A stretch of DNA of 18,487 nt from Chloroflexota bacterium. Its GTDB lineage: Bacteria > Chloroflexota > Anaerolineae > Caldilineales > Caldilineaceae. How positions within the stretch are numbered: the stretch's first letter is position 1; each line of letters opens with the position of its first letter. Made by a program: the position numbers and the translations under genes. The notes beneath the pieces are model-generated. The model was given only the letters and a program-made list of their open reading frames with translations, was not told the origin of the DNA and made no database searches. Below are positions 7,405 through 13,995 of this stretch, in pieces. The stretch lies in the NCBI GenBank assembly GCA_003577005.1, contig QEUW01000164.1:1-18487 (forward strand), in the 5' to 3' direction.

Positions 7405-9311
7405 TTTTGCACGAGAGTCAAGAACACCCATCGCTGGGCGACCTCAATTACAAGGCGCACCGGTTTCTCGAAACCGACAGCAAAATGTCGGATATCCTGT
7501 TGGTGAGCGATCGGCGCCAGCGCCCGCTGATTCTCAAGATCGCGCGGGTCGATCAGCGTGCGCGCGCCGATGTCAACCGGGAGGCCATCAAAAATACGGT
7601 GAACTGGTTACAGGCTCTGCAACCCTATCGCGGCCTGATCACCATGCACGCCCTTGAAAGGAAGGGGATGTCACCGTTGCGCGCCTGGTTCGGCCAGCCG
7701 GCGTATTATACGGTGTTGCACCAGTGGCCCGGCACGCCGGAGTGCCTGGTGATGGAGTACATCTCAGGCGGTTCTCTCAGCGAATTCGTGGGCAACAAAC
7801 GGCTGAGCGTGAACCTGGCGCTCTGGATCGTTCATTATATTGCACGTACACTCGCTTATATCCATCGCCACGGCTGTGTTCATCGCGACCTCAAGCCGGA
7901 AAACATTTTATTTCACGTTTTTCCTGACTCGGTAAACAACCCCAAAGCGATCCCTATTCTGATCGACTTTGGCGTTGCAGCGCGGGCCGGCGAAGAAAAA
8001 TTTGTCTCTGGCTCGCGCCTCTGGATGGCGCCCGAATTGCAGGAAGCCTACGAGCTGCGTCCCTTACCGGTGGACCCGGCGTGGGATGTCTACGCCTTGG
8101 GTCTGATCCTCTGTTACCTGCTGACCGGTCGCCGGCCCCGCCGCAAGAACTACGAGTACCAGAGCTACGATTTATTTCGTGAAGAGACAATCGCCCTGTT
8201 GGAGAGAGACGCCGATAAAGGAACTCCGACCGCGCGGGCGGCAAGAACGCACCTACAAGAGTTGATTACCCGTGCATTGGATCAAAGACCAGAGAACCGG
8301 CCCACGGCTCAGGAATTTGCCGCCGAAACGGCAACGCTGCTGGCGGACATGGGTACCCCATTGCCACGGCGCGAGCTGCTGCGGATGCATCTCGAACAGA
8401 GCGACCTGCTGCCAACGCTCAGTCGCCATCAGCCTAAACTCGTAGGTGCGGCGTGTGTCGCTCTGCTCTTGCTGCTGGTGTTATTCTTCCCTGCGCTGCG
8501 TAGAGCGCTGCCGGCCAGTTGGACGGTCGCAGCACGTGAACCACAAACGGTGTACGCCGTCGCCGCCCAGCAGACGCTTCCTGCTGTTGTGGACGTTGTC
8601 GATAGCCCGCCCCCAACTACCACAAGCACGCCGCCAGCGACAGCAGACGACCAGGGTGCAAGTCTAACCGTCACATCCTTACCGCCAGCAGCCAGCACAC
8701 CGGCGGCGACTCAACCCCCGCCTACCCTGGCGCCGTGGTCACAGACGGCGAGCGAAGACACGCCCACATTGGCGCGCTCCATGCGAACGACAGGCGAACC
8801 GCCGACGCTGGCGGCGCTGACCTTTGCCATAGACGAGCCAGCCCCTACCCTGGCGCCGTTGACACCCACACCGACGCCATCTCCGCCAACAAGAACGCCA
8901 AGACCGACCGCAACCGCCCGGCCGTCGGCAACAGCCGCCCTCTCTGTCACAGGGCCGTTGGGCAACGTCCAATTGTTGTTGCCCGCTACAGAAACAAGCT
9001 CAAGTCAACCGCGCGTCGAGTTTTCCTGGCAGATCAGCGGCCAGGCGTTGGCGGCTGACCACTGTTTTGAGCTTGTCTTTTGGGATCCTCAAAAAAGTGC
9101 TGATAAGCGGTCACCGGTCGGCGCCGGTAAATCGACCCGCGCCAGTGTAAATTTTGCCGTTCTGGCCAATAGCAGCGACCCGCTGTTGAGCAACCTTGCG
9201 CAATCCAAACGTCCATTCCACTGGGGTGTCCGGCTGGTTTCCTGTGCGTCGCCACAACAGATCATCCGCGATGTGGCAGAAGCACGGGCCTATACCTATG
9301 AAGGTGAATAA
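7401..9311 (+). CDS. Transmembrane Ser/Thr protein kinase (Hanks type)
   Basis: This 636-residue protein begins at GTG 7401, overlapping the preceding TGA as GTGA. The kinase domain spans about 20-310: Lys46 (PLILKIA), candidate helix-C Glu61, catalytic loop HRDLKPEN (161-168), DFG (189-191), APE (210-212), DVYALG (229-234) and RPENRP. The N-lobe segment where the glycine-rich loop should be (about 22-38) has no glycine, so ATP binding may be unusual. A single membrane helix (about 347-365) is followed by a long Pro/Thr-rich linker with repeated PTLA units, and then an extracellular beta-rich domain of about 110 residues that I do not recognise, probably the sensor. The PP2C gene starts 2 bp after the stop, giving the usual kinase-phosphatase pairing. 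Likely targets are the FHA proteins encoded just upstream. Confidence 0.9.
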   Translation: MILHESQEHPSLGDLNYKAHRFLETDSKMSDILLVSDRRQRPLILKIARVDQRARADVNREAIKNTVNWLQALQPYRGLITMHALERKGMSPLRAWFGQPAYYTVLHQWPGTPECLVMEYISGGSLSEFVGNKRLSVNLALWIVHYIARTLAYIHRHGCVHRDLKPENILFHVFPDSVNNPKAIPILIDFGVAARAGEEKFVSGSRLWMAPELQEAYELRPLPVDPAWDVYALGLILCYLLTGRRPRRKNYEYQSYDLFREETIALLERDADKGTPTARAARTHLQELITRALDQRPENRPTAQEFAAETATLLADMGTPLPRRELLRMHLEQSDLLPTLSRHQPKLVGAACVALLLLLVLFFPALRRALPASWTVAAREPQTVYAVAAQQTLPAVVDVVDSPPPTTTSTPPATADDQGASLTVTSLPPAASTPAATQPPPTLAPWSQTASEDTPTLARSMRTTGEPPTLAALTFAIDEPAPTLAPLTPTPTPSPPTRTPRPTATARPSATAALSVTGPLGNVQLLLPATETSSSQPRVEFSWQISGQALAADHCFELVFWDPQKSADKRSPVGAGKSTRASVNFAVLANSSDPLLSNLAQSKRPFHWGVRLVSCASPQQIIRDVAEARAYTYEGE

Positions 9312-9313
9312 AG

Positions 9314-10273
9314 ATGATGGGGAAGCCGCAACCCGCCACTGCGCCCAACGTTGGGGCCACCAGCCGTACAGGCACCCGTGGGGAGACCAACGATGACGCG
9401 TACGATTTTTTTGCCGTCGAGCGCGTCGATCGCGCCGAAAAGGTCTATGTTGCGGTTGTCGCCGATGGCGTCACCGGCACCACCGGCGGCGCCCAGGCCA
9501 GCCGGATTGCCGTGGAAACGGTCAAAGCCACTCTGCAAGAGGCGCCCAGCAAGCAAGAAACCCTGTCCGAGTGGCTGGAATTTGCCATCGTGCGCGCCAA
9601 TGAAGAGATCCTCTTTACGGCCAAACAAAACCCACAATGGCAGGGTATGAGCACAACGATTGTGCTTGCGGCCGTAGCCGGGGAAAAGCTCTATGCCATG
9701 CACTTGGGTGACAGCCGCGCCTATCTGGTCCGTGGGCAAGAGATGTACCAGCTTGTCGCCGACCACACATGGACGCAGGAAGCCATCAATGCCGGCAGCC
9801 TCACCGCCGAGGAGGCGCTGCGCCATCCTGGCCGCAACCAGCTCCTGCGCTTTCTTGGCAGCCGCAAGACCATTGGTGTGGACCGTGGCATCATTGCGCC
9901 AGGCACAAACCGCCGCGAAGAGTATCTGACCACACAACCGGGCGACACCATTCTCCTCTGCACAGACGGCGTCCACAGCCGGGTAACCGATGCGGAGATC
10001 AGACAGATTCTCCTCGAACACGTGGGTTATCCGCAGGACGCAGTGGATGAGTTGGTCGCTGCTGCCGTTGCCAAAGGGGAGCGTGATGATATTACAGCCG
10101 TGCTCATGGAAGTCCCGCCGGGGCGCAAGGAACCCACTCGCACACTCGTCACCCCTGCCCCGCCAACACCACCCCCCAAAGCCGGAACCCGCTGGCGCTG
10201 GCAACTGATTTTGCCTGTGCTGGCCGTCCTGTTGCTGTTGATCTTTCTGCTGTCGAACTGGCCGCTCCGCTAA
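9314..10273 (+). CDS. PP2C-family Ser/Thr phosphatase with C-terminal membrane anchor
   Basis: This 319-residue protein carries the metal-dependent PP2C (PPM) motifs: TRGETNDDAYDFF (metal Asp27/28), VVADGV (Asp51-Gly52), MHLGDSRAYLVRG (131-141), LLCTDGVHSRVT (Asp218) and GERDDITAVLMEV (Asp258/259). A Pro-rich linker (about 281-290) leads to one membrane helix (about 297-314) and a short tail, so the catalytic domain is cytoplasmic and tethered. The usual ADGMGG after the second metal motif is replaced by ADGVTGTTGG. It starts 2 bp after the kinase stop, with AAGGTG inside the end of the kinase gene as ribosome site. It should reverse the partner kinase's phosphorylation. The final base of its stop codon lies at the edge of a small inverted-repeat element, so an insertion may have replaced the original 3' flank. 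Confidence 0.9.
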   Translation: MMGKPQPATAPNVGATSRTGTRGETNDDAYDFFAVERVDRAEKVYVAVVADGVTGTTGGAQASRIAVETVKATLQEAPSKQETLSEWLEFAIVRANEEILFTAKQNPQWQGMSTTIVLAAVAGEKLYAMHLGDSRAYLVRGQEMYQLVADHTWTQEAINAGSLTAEEALRHPGRNQLLRFLGSRKTIGVDRGIIAPGTNRREEYLTTQPGDTILLCTDGVHSRVTDAEIRQILLEHVGYPQDAVDELVAAAVAKGERDDITAVLMEVPPGRKEPTRTLVTPAPPTPPPKAGTRWRWQLILPVLAVLLLLIFLLSNWPLR

Positions 10274-10407
10274 GAAGCTGTTTGAAAAGGTTTGGTGCGT
10301 TGCACGCAAGCGTGCGATGCACCTTTTCGGGTTGCCCGGCGCCCCAGGTGCGTCGCACTCTCCGAGTGCAACGCACCAGCCTGGCAGCCACTTTTCAAAC
10401 AGTTTCT
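10273..10407. mobile_element. MITE-like non-coding element
   Basis: This 135-bp element is bounded by 17-bp terminal inverted repeats: AGAAGCTGTTTGAAAAG at 10273-10289, and its complement with one mismatch at 10391-10407. It contains two imperfect internal hairpins, at 10294-10323 and 10347-10377, both built on GGTGCGTYGCAC. It encodes nothing credible. The left end touches the PP2C stop codon. The form fits a miniature transposable element mobilised by a transposase elsewhere; a target duplication cannot be resolved. The element might also act as a terminator for the signalling operon. Confidence 0.65.
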
Positions 10408-10600
10408 AAGCGCACAACCCTCTCACACGCGCCGGCTTTGGCGACGGCAACAAAGCGTCCGAGCCTTGATCGTCCAGACTCTTCCCTTTCCAATTCGTGC
10501 ATTCATAGTTTTGCGAACATTCGCACATGGGGGGTGCCTTATGGGCGCGAACTCCGCAACCTCTTGGGATCCCCATCGTCGTTTGATGACCCGCCAGAAA
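10408..10600. other. Intergenic stretch without a recognised feature
   Basis: Between the MITE-like element and the first box of the precursor promoter I see no plausible gene, RNA or strong hairpin. Open frames crossing it run through the element's repeats and lack ribosome sites. Confidence 0.5.
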
Positions 10601-10688
10601 TCTATCAACGCACTCCACAAACTTATAGCAAAACTGCTCAATTTGCTAGAACTCCGCCGTATATCCGGCGTCGATCAGACGCTACAAT
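10601..10688 (+). promoter_or_regulatory. Boxed promoter of the precursor peptide genes
   Basis: Boxes lie at 10601 (TCTATCAA), 10622 (CTTATAGC, weak) and 10643 (TTGCTAGA), spaced 21 and 21 bp. The -10 TACAAT starts at 10683, 40 bp after the last box start. AGAAATCTATC over the first box is identical to the stretch at the 12905 promoter. The leader to the first precursor would be about 120 nt. Confidence 0.65.
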
Positions 10689-10815
10689 AAGACCAACAGA
10701 GCAGCTTAACAACCACAGAGCAAGAACTCAAGCCTAGACGCTATCTTGTACGTGAGAACGTAAGCACGCTATCCAAGCTACACGACCCAACACACTTTCA
10801 CAAAGGAGAACTATC

Positions 10816-10968
10816 ATGTTGACCAACCGCGATTTCGCCGTCGAACAGCTCGAATCCCGTCTGGAAATGTTCTGCATCAGCGTCCCCTACATCGGCACCT
10901 GCTACAAGACCGTGTGGTTTGTTCGCATCCCGTATCCCTGTGTCAAGTACTACACCCTCTGCTTCTAA
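10816..10968 (+). CDS. RiPP/bacteriocin-like precursor peptide 1
   Basis: This 50-residue peptide has a strong Shine-Dalgarno (AAAGGAG) ahead of ATG 10816. Residues 1-19, MLTNRDFAVEQLESRLEMF, look like an acidic leader with an ExLExRLE helix reminiscent of RiPP leaders. Residues 20-50 form a hydrophobic, aromatic core with four cysteines (20, 29, 42, 49), five tyrosines and one tryptophan, ending LCF. A second copy follows 62 bp downstream, 40 of 50 residues identical, with 7 of the 10 differences in the leader region, which supports a real conserved product. Downstream are a PqqD/M50 protein, a thioredoxin and an ABC exporter. I do not recognise the peptide family. No lanthipeptide, YcaO or radical SAM enzyme is in the window, so disulfides may be the main modification. 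Cleavage site and activity are unknown. Confidence 0.8.
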   Translation: MLTNRDFAVEQLESRLEMFCISVPYIGTCYKTVWFVRIPYPCVKYYTLCF

Positions 10969-11030
10969 GCGTTCAAGCGCAGCTACTAGTTTCCTACTAA
11001 CTCTATTACTACTACGAAAGAAGAACCATC

Positions 11031-11183
11031 ATGTTGAACCATCACGACTTTGCCAGCGAGGAACTCGAAGCCCGTCTGGAGCTATTCTGTATCACCGTCC
11101 CGTACATCGGCACCTGCTACAAGCGGGTCTGGTTCGTCACCATCCCGTACCCTTGCGTCAAGTACTACACCCTCTGCTTCTAG
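11031..11183 (+). CDS. RiPP/bacteriocin-like precursor peptide 2
   Basis: This 50-residue paralogue of the peptide encoded at 10816 ends at TAG 11181-11183. The leader is MLNHHDFASEELEARLELF. The core differs from copy 1 only at residues 22 (S to T), 32 (T to R) and 37 (R to T), and keeps all four cysteines (20, 29, 42, 49) and all tyrosines. Its ribosome site (GAAAGAAG) is weaker than that of copy 1, so it may be made at a lower level or by coupling. An intrinsic terminator follows 64 bp after the stop, so both precursors form a short separate transcript. Two-peptide action or simple gene duplication are both possible. Confidence 0.8.
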   Translation: MLNHHDFASEELEARLELFCITVPYIGTCYKRVWFVTIPYPCVKYYTLCF

Positions 11184-11247
11184 AATCAACCTATCCAGTT
11201 GCTTACAAGATAGCCTCAAAAGCGACCTACGCCAAGCTGCCCATCTC

Positions 11248-11281
11248 AAGGAACTCGCCTACTCAGGCGGGTTCCTTTTTT
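11248..11281 (+). terminator. Rho-independent terminator after the precursors
   Basis: AAGGAACTCGCCT and its complement (one G-T pair) form a 13-bp stem with an ACTC loop at 11248-11277, running into T's up to 11281. It should end, or partly attenuate, the precursor transcript before the M50 gene, which has its own boxed promoter. Confidence 0.9.
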
Positions 11282-11378
11282 GTTGGCAACAATCCCCTCC
11301 CACCGCAAGACGCCGTGGCGTGCGACGCACAGGCCAGCAACAGGTGGATCATACAGAAGTGCTCCCCCTGCCTCGCTA

Positions 11379-11465
11379 TCTATCAAGCGCTTTGCGAAAT
11401 TCATAGTGATTCCACAAAAACTCTCAGAACATGAACTGGATTTGACGCTGACAACCTTCTAAGAT
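11379..11465 (+). promoter_or_regulatory. Boxed promoter of the M50 protease gene
   Basis: Boxes lie at 11379 (TCTATCAA, exact), 11400 (TTCATAGT, 6 of 8) and 11421 (CTCTCAGA, weak), each 21 bp apart. A -10-like TAAGAT starts at 11460, 39 bp after the last box start. The sequence match is the weakest of the five, but the spacing is conserved. The leader would be about 40 nt. The rest of the 330-bp gap 11184-11512 holds the terminator and no gene. Confidence 0.5.
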
Positions 11466-11512
11466 CACAAAGCAACAAGCCGACCCGCACTACCGAATGG
11501 AGAGGATCGACC

Positions 11513-12808
11513 ATGACAACCAATACTACCGCCCAATTCGAGCTATACCCTGGTACGCAGATCTTTGAGTTTGACAGCAGCACCCGCGATAAGACGTACC
11601 GCGTCGAAATAAACACCGGCAAACACTTCCAGGTAAACGAAAAGCTCTACTACCTGCTGGACTGCCTGCGCGTTCCCATGTCGCTGCCAAAGCTGGCCGC
11701 CGAATTTCAGCGGCGCACTGGACAAACTGTACCTCCCGACCAACTGCAACAACTCAGCGACCGGTTGACTGCCCAAGGTATCATCGTCCAGGCCGGCCAG
11801 GCTACGCAAAGCTCCCGGCCAGAGCCGCAAGCTAGCTCCTACCTGGGCTTGCACTACCGGCGCGACCTGATCTCCGCCGCAGCTATCGCACCGCTGGCTC
11901 GTCTCTTGCAGTTTTTCTTCAGACGCCCACTGGCCATCGCGCTGGCCCTGGTGATCGCCGGCACCCATCTTCTGGCCTACGGCCAGGTGGGCTTCCCGCC
12001 GCAATTGGAGATGGAGCGCATCTCCTGGCCGCTCTTCTATCTCATTATCTTTGCCAGCATCGGTCTCCACGAGCTTGGGCATCTGGCCGCCTGCCGGCGC
12101 TGGGGTTGTTCGCATGGCCCGTTAGGCGTTGGGCTCTACTTCTTCAATCCAGTCTTCTACGTGGATGTGACAGCGGCATGGCGGCTGTCACGCTGGCAGC
12201 GGGCCGTGGTCGATGCCGGGGGCATCTATCTGCAACTGCTCTGCGTACCGATCTTCTGGCTGCTCTTTCAATGGACTGGCGACCCGACCTATCTGATGGC
12301 GATCGTCTCACTCGACCTGATGATCGTGAGCAACCTGGAACCGTTCTTGAAATTGGATGGCTACTGGCTGCTATCGGATCTGACCGGCGTACCCAATCTC
12401 CACACCCGCACCGGTGAAGAGGTCAAACGGGCCTGGTTGTGGCTGCTCTGGCGTCTGGGCCGGCGCAGCGAGCCACCGCCCGCTTCTCCGTTCGGCCAGT
12501 GGTCGCCGCGTGTGCGGTGGGTGATCTTTGGCTACAGCGGGCTGTCGATGCTGCTCTGGCCTGTGGTCGTCTTGGCGATGATCCCTCTGCTGTTCGAGGT
12601 CATCTCCCTCTACCCTGGCTTGTGGCAGGCAGCATTTACCGCCCTGGGCGAAGCCATCCGTCTGAGAGATCTGGGACTGTTCTTCGCCCAACTTCAGGTG
12701 CTCTTTTTGCCGACGCTGATGCTGGTAAATATTGGGTTCCTGCTCAAGATCACGCTTGACCGCTGGCGCAAGGCGCGGCAAGAACGCCGCAATCTCCAGC
12801 ACTCATGA
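11513..12808 (+). CDS. M50-type membrane metalloprotease with PqqD-like N-terminus
   Basis: In this 431-residue protein, residues about 20-95 (HFQVNEKLYYLLDCLRVP then LSDRLTAQGIIVQ) resemble a PqqD/RRE-type domain, which binds RiPP leaders. The rest is a polytopic membrane protein with the site-2-protease zinc motif HELGH (186-190) and the second motif NLEPFLKLDGYW (274-285, metal ligand Asp282). I count six or seven hydrophobic helices at about 139-157, 173-188, 204-217, 238-253, 259-275, 336-361 and 389-413. Proteins of this plan (for example YydH-like ones) sit in peptide clusters and are thought to process or help export the precursor. AGAGGA precedes the ATG. It has its own boxed promoter and a palindromic terminator candidate. 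Leader cleavage of the adjacent peptides is the inferred role; immunity is an alternative. Confidence 0.82.
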   Translation: MTTNTTAQFELYPGTQIFEFDSSTRDKTYRVEINTGKHFQVNEKLYYLLDCLRVPMSLPKLAAEFQRRTGQTVPPDQLQQLSDRLTAQGIIVQAGQATQSSRPEPQASSYLGLHYRRDLISAAAIAPLARLLQFFFRRPLAIALALVIAGTHLLAYGQVGFPPQLEMERISWPLFYLIIFASIGLHELGHLAACRRWGCSHGPLGVGLYFFNPVFYVDVTAAWRLSRWQRAVVDAGGIYLQLLCVPIFWLLFQWTGDPTYLMAIVSLDLMIVSNLEPFLKLDGYWLLSDLTGVPNLHTRTGEEVKRAWLWLLWRLGRRSEPPPASPFGQWSPRVRWVIFGYSGLSMLLWPVVVLAMIPLLFEVISLYPGLWQAAFTALGEAIRLRDLGLFFAQLQVLFLPTLMLVNIGFLLKITLDRWRKARQERRNLQHS

Positions 12809-12832
12809 CAATTATGACACTGTTATGTGTGC

Positions 12833-12880
12833 GAAAGGGTAAACGGTCGTAGGACTAGTCCTACGACCGTTTACCCTTTC
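12833..12880. terminator. Perfect 48-bp palindrome, probable terminator
   Basis: Two perfect 24-bp arms (12833-12856 and 12857-12880) have no spacer and meet at ACTAGT. TTTCTTTCT overlaps and follows the right arm, so it can end the M50 transcript 25 bp after the stop codon and insulate it from the boxed promoter at 12905. Confidence 0.7.
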
Positions 12881-12904
12881 TTTCTGGCAACGGGAACTTA
12901 GAAA

Positions 12905-12991
12905 TCTATCGAGACGGGGGCATCTTTACAGAAAATGGCCCGACTTTGTTAGAAATCAACTCTCGTTTTGTCTGAGCTGGCAGACTACAAT
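12905..12991 (+). promoter_or_regulatory. Boxed promoter of the small membrane peptide/thioredoxin/ABC operon
   Basis: Boxes lie at 12905 (TCTATCGA), 12925 (TTTACAGA) and 12946 (TTGTTAGA), spaced 20 and 21 bp. The -10 TACAAT starts at 12986, 40 bp after the last box start. The hexamer and spacing are identical to the precursor promoter. The gap 12809-13099 holds only this and the palindrome. Confidence 0.62.
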
Positions 12992-13099
12992 GGAGGCAGA
13001 AGAGTACACCTTAATAACTGTAAAACTAACCCGGTAAACCGTCTTATTATCATAGTCATCGGCTTACCTATCGTAATACTAGAGAAAGGAGAATGAACC

Positions 13100-13267
13100 A
13101 TGAAAACCCAAATGCTGCCGGCCACACAGCGCCCAGCTCAGGCCAACAAATGGCTTCGGTATCTTGTTATTTGCGCCGGTATTGTGGCGCTGCCCATCCT
13201 CTTGGGCCTGTCGCTGGTCCTCTGGATGGGCACGGGCAACTGGTCGTTGCTGCCGTTCTGGTCCTAA
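13100..13267 (+). CDS. Small single-helix membrane peptide
   Basis: This 55-residue frame has a polar, basic N-terminus (MKTQMLPATQRPAQANKWLR), one hydrophobic helix (about 21-43, with PILLGLSLVLWM) and a short tail rich in Trp and Phe (GNWSLLPFWS). AAGGAG at 13086-13091 is ideally placed for ATG 13100, whereas the ATG at 13093, in another frame, is too close. It is the first gene after the boxed promoter, 47 bp before the thioredoxin gene. I do not recognise the family. Being small, membranous and inside the peptide cluster, it could be an immunity protein, an exporter accessory or a third secreted peptide; the sequence does not decide. Confidence 0.7.
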   Translation: MKTQMLPATQRPAQANKWLRYLVICAGIVALPILLGLSLVLWMGTGNWSLLPFWS

Positions 13268-13314
13268 CCGTTATATTGTCAAAATGGACGTAAATCACAA
13301 AAGGAGCCGCAGAA

Positions 13315-13947
13315 ATGAAAACAGAACTGACTCTCAGCACAGCGCACCCGTCACTCACCGACGCCGCCCTTGCTGATCAGGCTGGACATGGACGCCAAAG
13401 GAGCCTCGTGCGCCGGCTCCTACTTCTGGGTGGTGGTGTGCTTGCCCTGTTGCTCTTGCTGGCCGCCACCTACGTCTTCGTGGCAAACCTCTGGTGGACA
13501 GGGTTGGCGACCGGCTCGCCAGCTCCTGACTTCAGCGGTTATGACCTGCACGGCAACCCGGTGCGCCTGAACGATTTGGCCGGCCGGCCGGTCATGTTGA
13601 CCTTCTGGTCGCCCGAATGTTTCACCTGTCGCGAGGAACTGCCGGTGCTGCAAGCCATCGCCGCAGACCCCAACGCCGGGATAGAGTTGCTCACGGTCGC
13701 CAGCTATCCACCCGCCGAAGCTGTCCGTGACTTTATGCGGGCGGAGGGACTGACTTTTCGGGTGGTTATGGACGAGCAGGCAGAGATAACGACCCTGTAC
13801 AAAGTACGTGGTGTTCCTTTCACCTACTTTATCGACCCGACCGGTCGCATCGAAGACAAAGTAATCGGCGCCGGTGCACCGGGCGAGCTACACAACCAGC
13901 TCACAGCCTGGCTCAAAACCTGCAATGTGAACACAACCTGCCAGTAA
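13315..13947 (+). CDS. Membrane-anchored TlpA/ResA-like thioredoxin
   Basis: In this 210-residue protein, a cytoplasmic segment of about 30 residues is followed by one membrane helix (about 34-58) and an extracytoplasmic thioredoxin fold. The fold shows GSPAPDFSGYDLHGN, FWSPECFTCREELPVL with redox CFTC (Cys102, Cys105), and VRGVPFTYFIDPTGRIE with cis-Pro168. This is the plan of TlpA/ResA proteins, which reduce, oxidise or isomerise disulfides outside the membrane. A further pair of cysteines ends the protein (TCNVNTTCQ, Cys203 and Cys209). AAGGAG precedes the ATG. Its place between a small membrane peptide and the exporter genes suggests that it handles the four-cysteine peptides after export, as thiol oxidoreductases do in the sublancin cluster. 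Whether it oxidises or reduces them is not visible. Confidence 0.87.
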   Translation: MKTELTLSTAHPSLTDAALADQAGHGRQRSLVRRLLLLGGGVLALLLLLAATYVFVANLWWTGLATGSPAPDFSGYDLHGNPVRLNDLAGRPVMLTFWSPECFTCREELPVLQAIAADPNAGIELLTVASYPPAEAVRDFMRAEGLTFRVVMDEQAEITTLYKVRGVPFTYFIDPTGRIEDKVIGAGAPGELHNQLTAWLKTCNVNTTCQ

Positions 13948-13995
13948 CCGGACGAACCGTCACAGATCCGTTGTTGTCCACGGAGGATGAACAAG

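Noticed and set aside
10282..10737. A 151-codon plus-strand frame after the phosphatase
   Set aside because: It begins inside the MITE-like element, crosses the boxed promoter and reads as repeat-derived, non-protein-like sequence.
10919..11434. A 171-codon plus-strand frame across the precursor region
   Set aside because: It lies in a different frame over both precursor genes and the intrinsic terminator, has no ribosome site, and gives a low-complexity product; it is a shadow.
13093..13293. Alternative 66-codon frame starting 7 bp before the small membrane peptide
   Set aside because: Its ATG is only 1 bp from the AAGGAG and the product has no consistent helix; the 13100 frame fits the ribosome site and gives a clean membrane peptide.
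13987..13995. Upstream ATG of the ABC ATPase
   Set aside because: It touches the GGAGG directly; the ATG at 13996 has the proper spacing.
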